44,893 bases of DNA from Thiotrichales bacterium (GTDB taxonomy: Bacteria; Pseudomonadota; Gammaproteobacteria; Beggiatoales; Beggiatoaceae). A program made the position numbers and the translations under genes. The notes under the pieces are model-generated. The model did no database searches. It had not been told where the DNA came from and saw only the letters and a program-made list of their open reading frames with translations. How positions within the stretch are numbered: position 1 is the stretch's first letter; each line of letters begins with the position of its first letter. This document shows positions 43,017 through 44,893 of the stretch, one piece after another. Location: assembly GCA_016744475.1 (NCBI GenBank), contig JADGEH010000032.1:1-44893 (forward strand), read 5' to 3'.

Positions 43017-43163
43017 AGTGTGTTGATTGTTCTCACGCAGAGCGGATAGATAGAATAAGGCTTAGAAAGCCATGTAAATATAGAGAGGGGTAAAAGCTCT
43101 GTTAATGAAAAATAATTTGAATCATCACGGCATGGCTCATCATGTTGCTTTCCTGCATATCTC
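43017..43163. other. Upstream region of mutM, no gene
   Basis: No coding frame is visible. Region 43267-43394, beyond copy D, likewise holds nothing recognisable, so 43017-43394 contains only copy D as a defined feature. Confidence 0.4.
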
Positions 43164-43266
43164 TATAGCAAAATTATATCAGTTGTTAAGACTGCCAGTC
43201 CTTCAAGGACTAGCAGTCTTGGGTTTGACTCTATCGCAAGCCTATAAATGATGTACTTTAGCTATA
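43164..43266 (+). mobile_element. TATAGC palindromic element, copy D
   Basis: This 103-bp copy has TATAGC and GCTATA ends and a one-mismatch core palindrome (GGACTAGCAG for GGACTGGCAG). Confidence 0.9.
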
Positions 43267-43394
43267 TATGTGCTCTAGTGATAACGTGTTTGCATCATGA
43301 AAAGCACTACAGGCGTGGTGCTATGAGTTCCCATGTAAAACGTGTGGAAACTAGATAATATTCAAGTCAACGTTACAAGTCTTGATTTGTGAGT

Positions 43395-43751
43395 TTACGT
43401 TGTTACAAACTCGTCATCCTCAAGATTAATTTCTTCATCAAATGGACTCTGCCACGAATCGCCAACAACTTCCTTTATTCGTGATATTAACATTTCTGCC
43501 CTATCATTTAGAAACATATCAAATACGTCCTTTGAAAATTTCTTACCAAAGTTAGCGTCTGAAGATGAATAAGGTATAAAACAAGCATTCAATCGACGGT
43601 TAAGATCACCTGTATTACCATTTCCTCTGAGCACATTTGCTACTTCAGAGAGATATTTATCAGGGTTTGTGTTGCTGATTTTTCTGTTAGTATTCCGTGA
43701 TATGAGTACCTTATTAACAATAGAGTTTAACTTTCCTTTACTTAGTCCGCT
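43395..43751 (-). pseudogene. C-terminal fragment resembling GmrSD/DUF262-type restriction proteins
   Basis: An open frame of about 118 residues carries NSIVNKVLISRNTNRKISNT, then PDKYLSEV, LNRRLNACFIPY and a FLNDRAEMLISRI segment. From memory this order matches the C-terminal region of DUF262/GmrSD-like modification-dependent nucleases. A GTG or TTG could start a 79-residue product at 43634, but homology-like sequence extends to a TGA at 43752-43754, so the 5' part of the gene is missing. It is probably non-functional. The tail is acidic (EEINLEDDEF). The family call is moderate. Confidence 0.4.
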
Positions 43752-43825
43752 TCAACCCTGTTAAGGTAGTTTAATTGCACAAAGAAAGTAATCGTGCTGT
43801 AGAAACATGAGGCTTGCTTTTGTGT

Positions 43826-44110
43826 TCATATTTTGGAGGAGGTTTTTTTTAATACCACGTTTATATTTCTTAAATTTTCAAGGTCTATCTTACCCGCTAG
43901 TCCTAATATTAATCGACTGCATTCACTATTATTACATATAAAAAAAGGTGCTCAATCTTCTTTCTCAAGAATCAGGTTAATACCATTGAATGTGGTGGTT
44001 ATTTCTTCTGCAATATAATCATCAGGCACTTCATCATGAATATCTTTATCAGGAATATGCATGACAGGAATGGGATTGAAAAATAGAACACGACTCCAAA
44101 TATGGAAGGC
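43826..44110 (-). pseudogene. Unrecognised pseudogene with internal TGA
   Basis: One minus-strand frame runs from about 44110 to a TGA at 43826-43828 and is broken once by an in-frame TGA at 43952-43954. It reads NPIPVMHIPDKDIHDEVPDD, then YIAEEITTTFNGINLILEKED, stop, APFFICNNSECSRLILGLAG and so on. Coding character is suggested by the consistent frame and amino-acid make-up, but I cannot name the family and the start is lost. It overlaps no other gene. Confidence 0.35.
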
Positions 44111-44132
44111 TCAAAGCCTTGAAAGTGTTTAT

Positions 44133-44803
44133 TTAAGTTCTACTGACGTTCATCACTTGACGACACTTTGGATAATTCGTGCAGCCCCAAAATGGTACAC
44201 CATCTTTCTTTCGTGTACGTTGAGTCATCTTAATTCCACATCTTGAACAAGTGGGAGTCTGAAAATCACCTCTTGTCGCAACAGTCAATAAACTATAGCT
44301 AAGGTACATCATTTATAGGCTTGCGATAAAGCCAAACCCAAGACTGCCAGTCCTTCAAGGACTGGCAGTCTTAACAACTGATATTATTTCGCTATATTCT
44401 GTTTATCTTCTGGTAATTTTTTAATCAGAGCCAATAAACGTTCACCATTTACCAAATTAAAAGCAGCCTTTTTACTGGCTCTAATGTCCTTCTCAAAACC
44501 AATAGCATCATTCGTAAACCCTGAATTCGTCATTAAAATACCATTTTTCACACCTTTTACGATCATTACGCCCATAAGCTCACGAACAACTTTTACTCCC
44601 ACATAACTATTACTGCGTGCCTTACATTGAATCAAGGCAAAAGGTTTCTCATTTTTATATATTATGACATCAATGCCACCATCAGCACCAAGATCAGTCT
44701 GTTTAGTCTCATAACCAGACAGCTTAAAATACTCTGTGCAAACATCCTCAAAACGTTTCCACTCTAAAGTGCGTAACAGCTCAGTTGACCATTCATATAG
44801 CAA
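44133..44803 (-). pseudogene. Mrr-type restriction endonuclease with C4 zinc finger, split by small elements
   Basis: The nuclease part (44397-44797) has the Mrr-type PD-(D/Q)xK core: G-A-D-G-G-I-D45 and Q59-C-K61, preceded by LLRTLEWKRFEDVC. The apparent start (TTG 44803) and the stop (TAA at 44384) both come from inserted TATAGC elements F and E. Past element E, on the same strand, the frame resumes as VATRGDFQTPTCSRCGIKMT, then RKKDGVPFWGCTNYPKC and a TAA at 44133, a topoisomerase-type C4 zinc finger normally fused to this nuclease. Removing 101 bp of E joins the parts in frame (KQN-SLLTVATRGD). The intact ancestor would be a modification- or foreign-DNA-directed endonuclease of about 190-200 residues; the present copy is disrupted. 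The 5' end lies beyond copy F. Confidence 0.8.
44294..44396 (-). mobile_element. TATAGC palindromic element, copy E, inserted in the Mrr-type gene
   Basis: TATAGC at 44294 and GCTATA ending 44396 enclose a perfect 33-base palindrome. The tips duplicate TA (44294-44295 and 44395-44396). The inserted length, element plus one TA, is 101 bp, which explains why the two halves of the host gene are now in different frames. Confidence 0.92.
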
Positions 44804-44893
44804 AATTATATCAGTTGTTAAGACTGCCAGTCCTTGAAGGACTGGCAGTCTTGGGCTTGGCTATATCGAAAGCCTATAAATGATGTAATTTAG
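44796..44893 (+). mobile_element. TATAGC palindromic element, copy F (cut by window edge)
   Basis: TATAGC at 44796 is followed by the perfect core palindrome and the AAGCCTATAAATGATGTA arm. The right tip lies just outside the window. It interrupts the N-terminal part of the Mrr-type gene. Confidence 0.9.

Noticed and set aside
43952..43954. In-frame TGA as a possible selenocysteine codon
   Set aside because: No SECIS-like hairpin, selenoprotein family or Cys homologue is recognisable, and the surroundings are decayed genes. A nonsense mutation is simpler.
43833..44018. 61-codon plus-strand frame
   Set aside because: It runs opposite a more coherent minus-strand pseudogene frame and has no protein-like features beyond hydrophobicity.

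Overview
The window looks like chromosomal DNA of a gammaproteobacterium, possibly a Beggiatoa-like sulfur oxidiser (Thiotrichales). The reasons are the gamma-type housekeeping genes (murJ, ccmF, mutM, rpe-gph), a Tat-dependent clade I nosZ behind nosR, a monomeric NADP-isocitrate dehydrogenase, huge LamG and RHS surface proteins, and many small palindromic elements between genes. The genus is an inference. I see no tRNA, rRNA or CRISPR array.

Layout. 1-152 is the right end of an ISAs1-like insertion sequence. 581-2628 holds a YfcE-type phosphodiesterase and murJ. 2986-3774 is an ODP-type metallo-beta-lactamase-fold protein, followed by a long-arm palindromic element. 4098-6187 (minus) is a two-gene operon, a Gfo/Idh/MocA dehydrogenase and an SDR epimerase, joined by an ATGA overlap. 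6455-7030 is a periplasmic TlpA-like thioredoxin. 7291-7488 is a 65-residue protein. 7912-10155 (minus) is icd. 10603-14906 is nosR-nosZ, with a perfect FNR-type box 70 bp before nosR. nosDFYL do not follow.

15306-16464 is an IS630 remnant between two inverted copies of a roughly 101-bp element. 16889-18271 (minus) is a secreted lectin-fold protein. 19086-28640 is one 3184-residue surface protein with LamG, beta-helix, Calx-beta-like and InlB-type repeats, followed 3 bp later by a nitrilase-family amidase. 29616-36692 (minus) is a 2358-residue secreted SpvB/RHS protein with seven near-identical 47-residue repeats. 36839-37106 holds a transposase fragment and the tail of a second nitrilase-like gene. 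rpe, gph, a methyltransferase, ccmF and mutM follow. 43395-44893 is a decayed defence-like patch: a GmrSD-like C-terminus, an unknown pseudogene, and an Mrr-type endonuclease gene cut by small mobile elements.

The most striking structure is a family of six palindromic elements (named A-F here) with TATAGC/GCTATA ends. Copy E lies inside the Mrr-type gene. Removing it together with one TA restores an exact reading frame from the nuclease domain into its zinc finger, so the pre-insertion gene can be read directly. At least three other families of short inverted-repeat elements occur. Much of the window's recent evolution is therefore transposition of small non-autonomous elements around a stable core.
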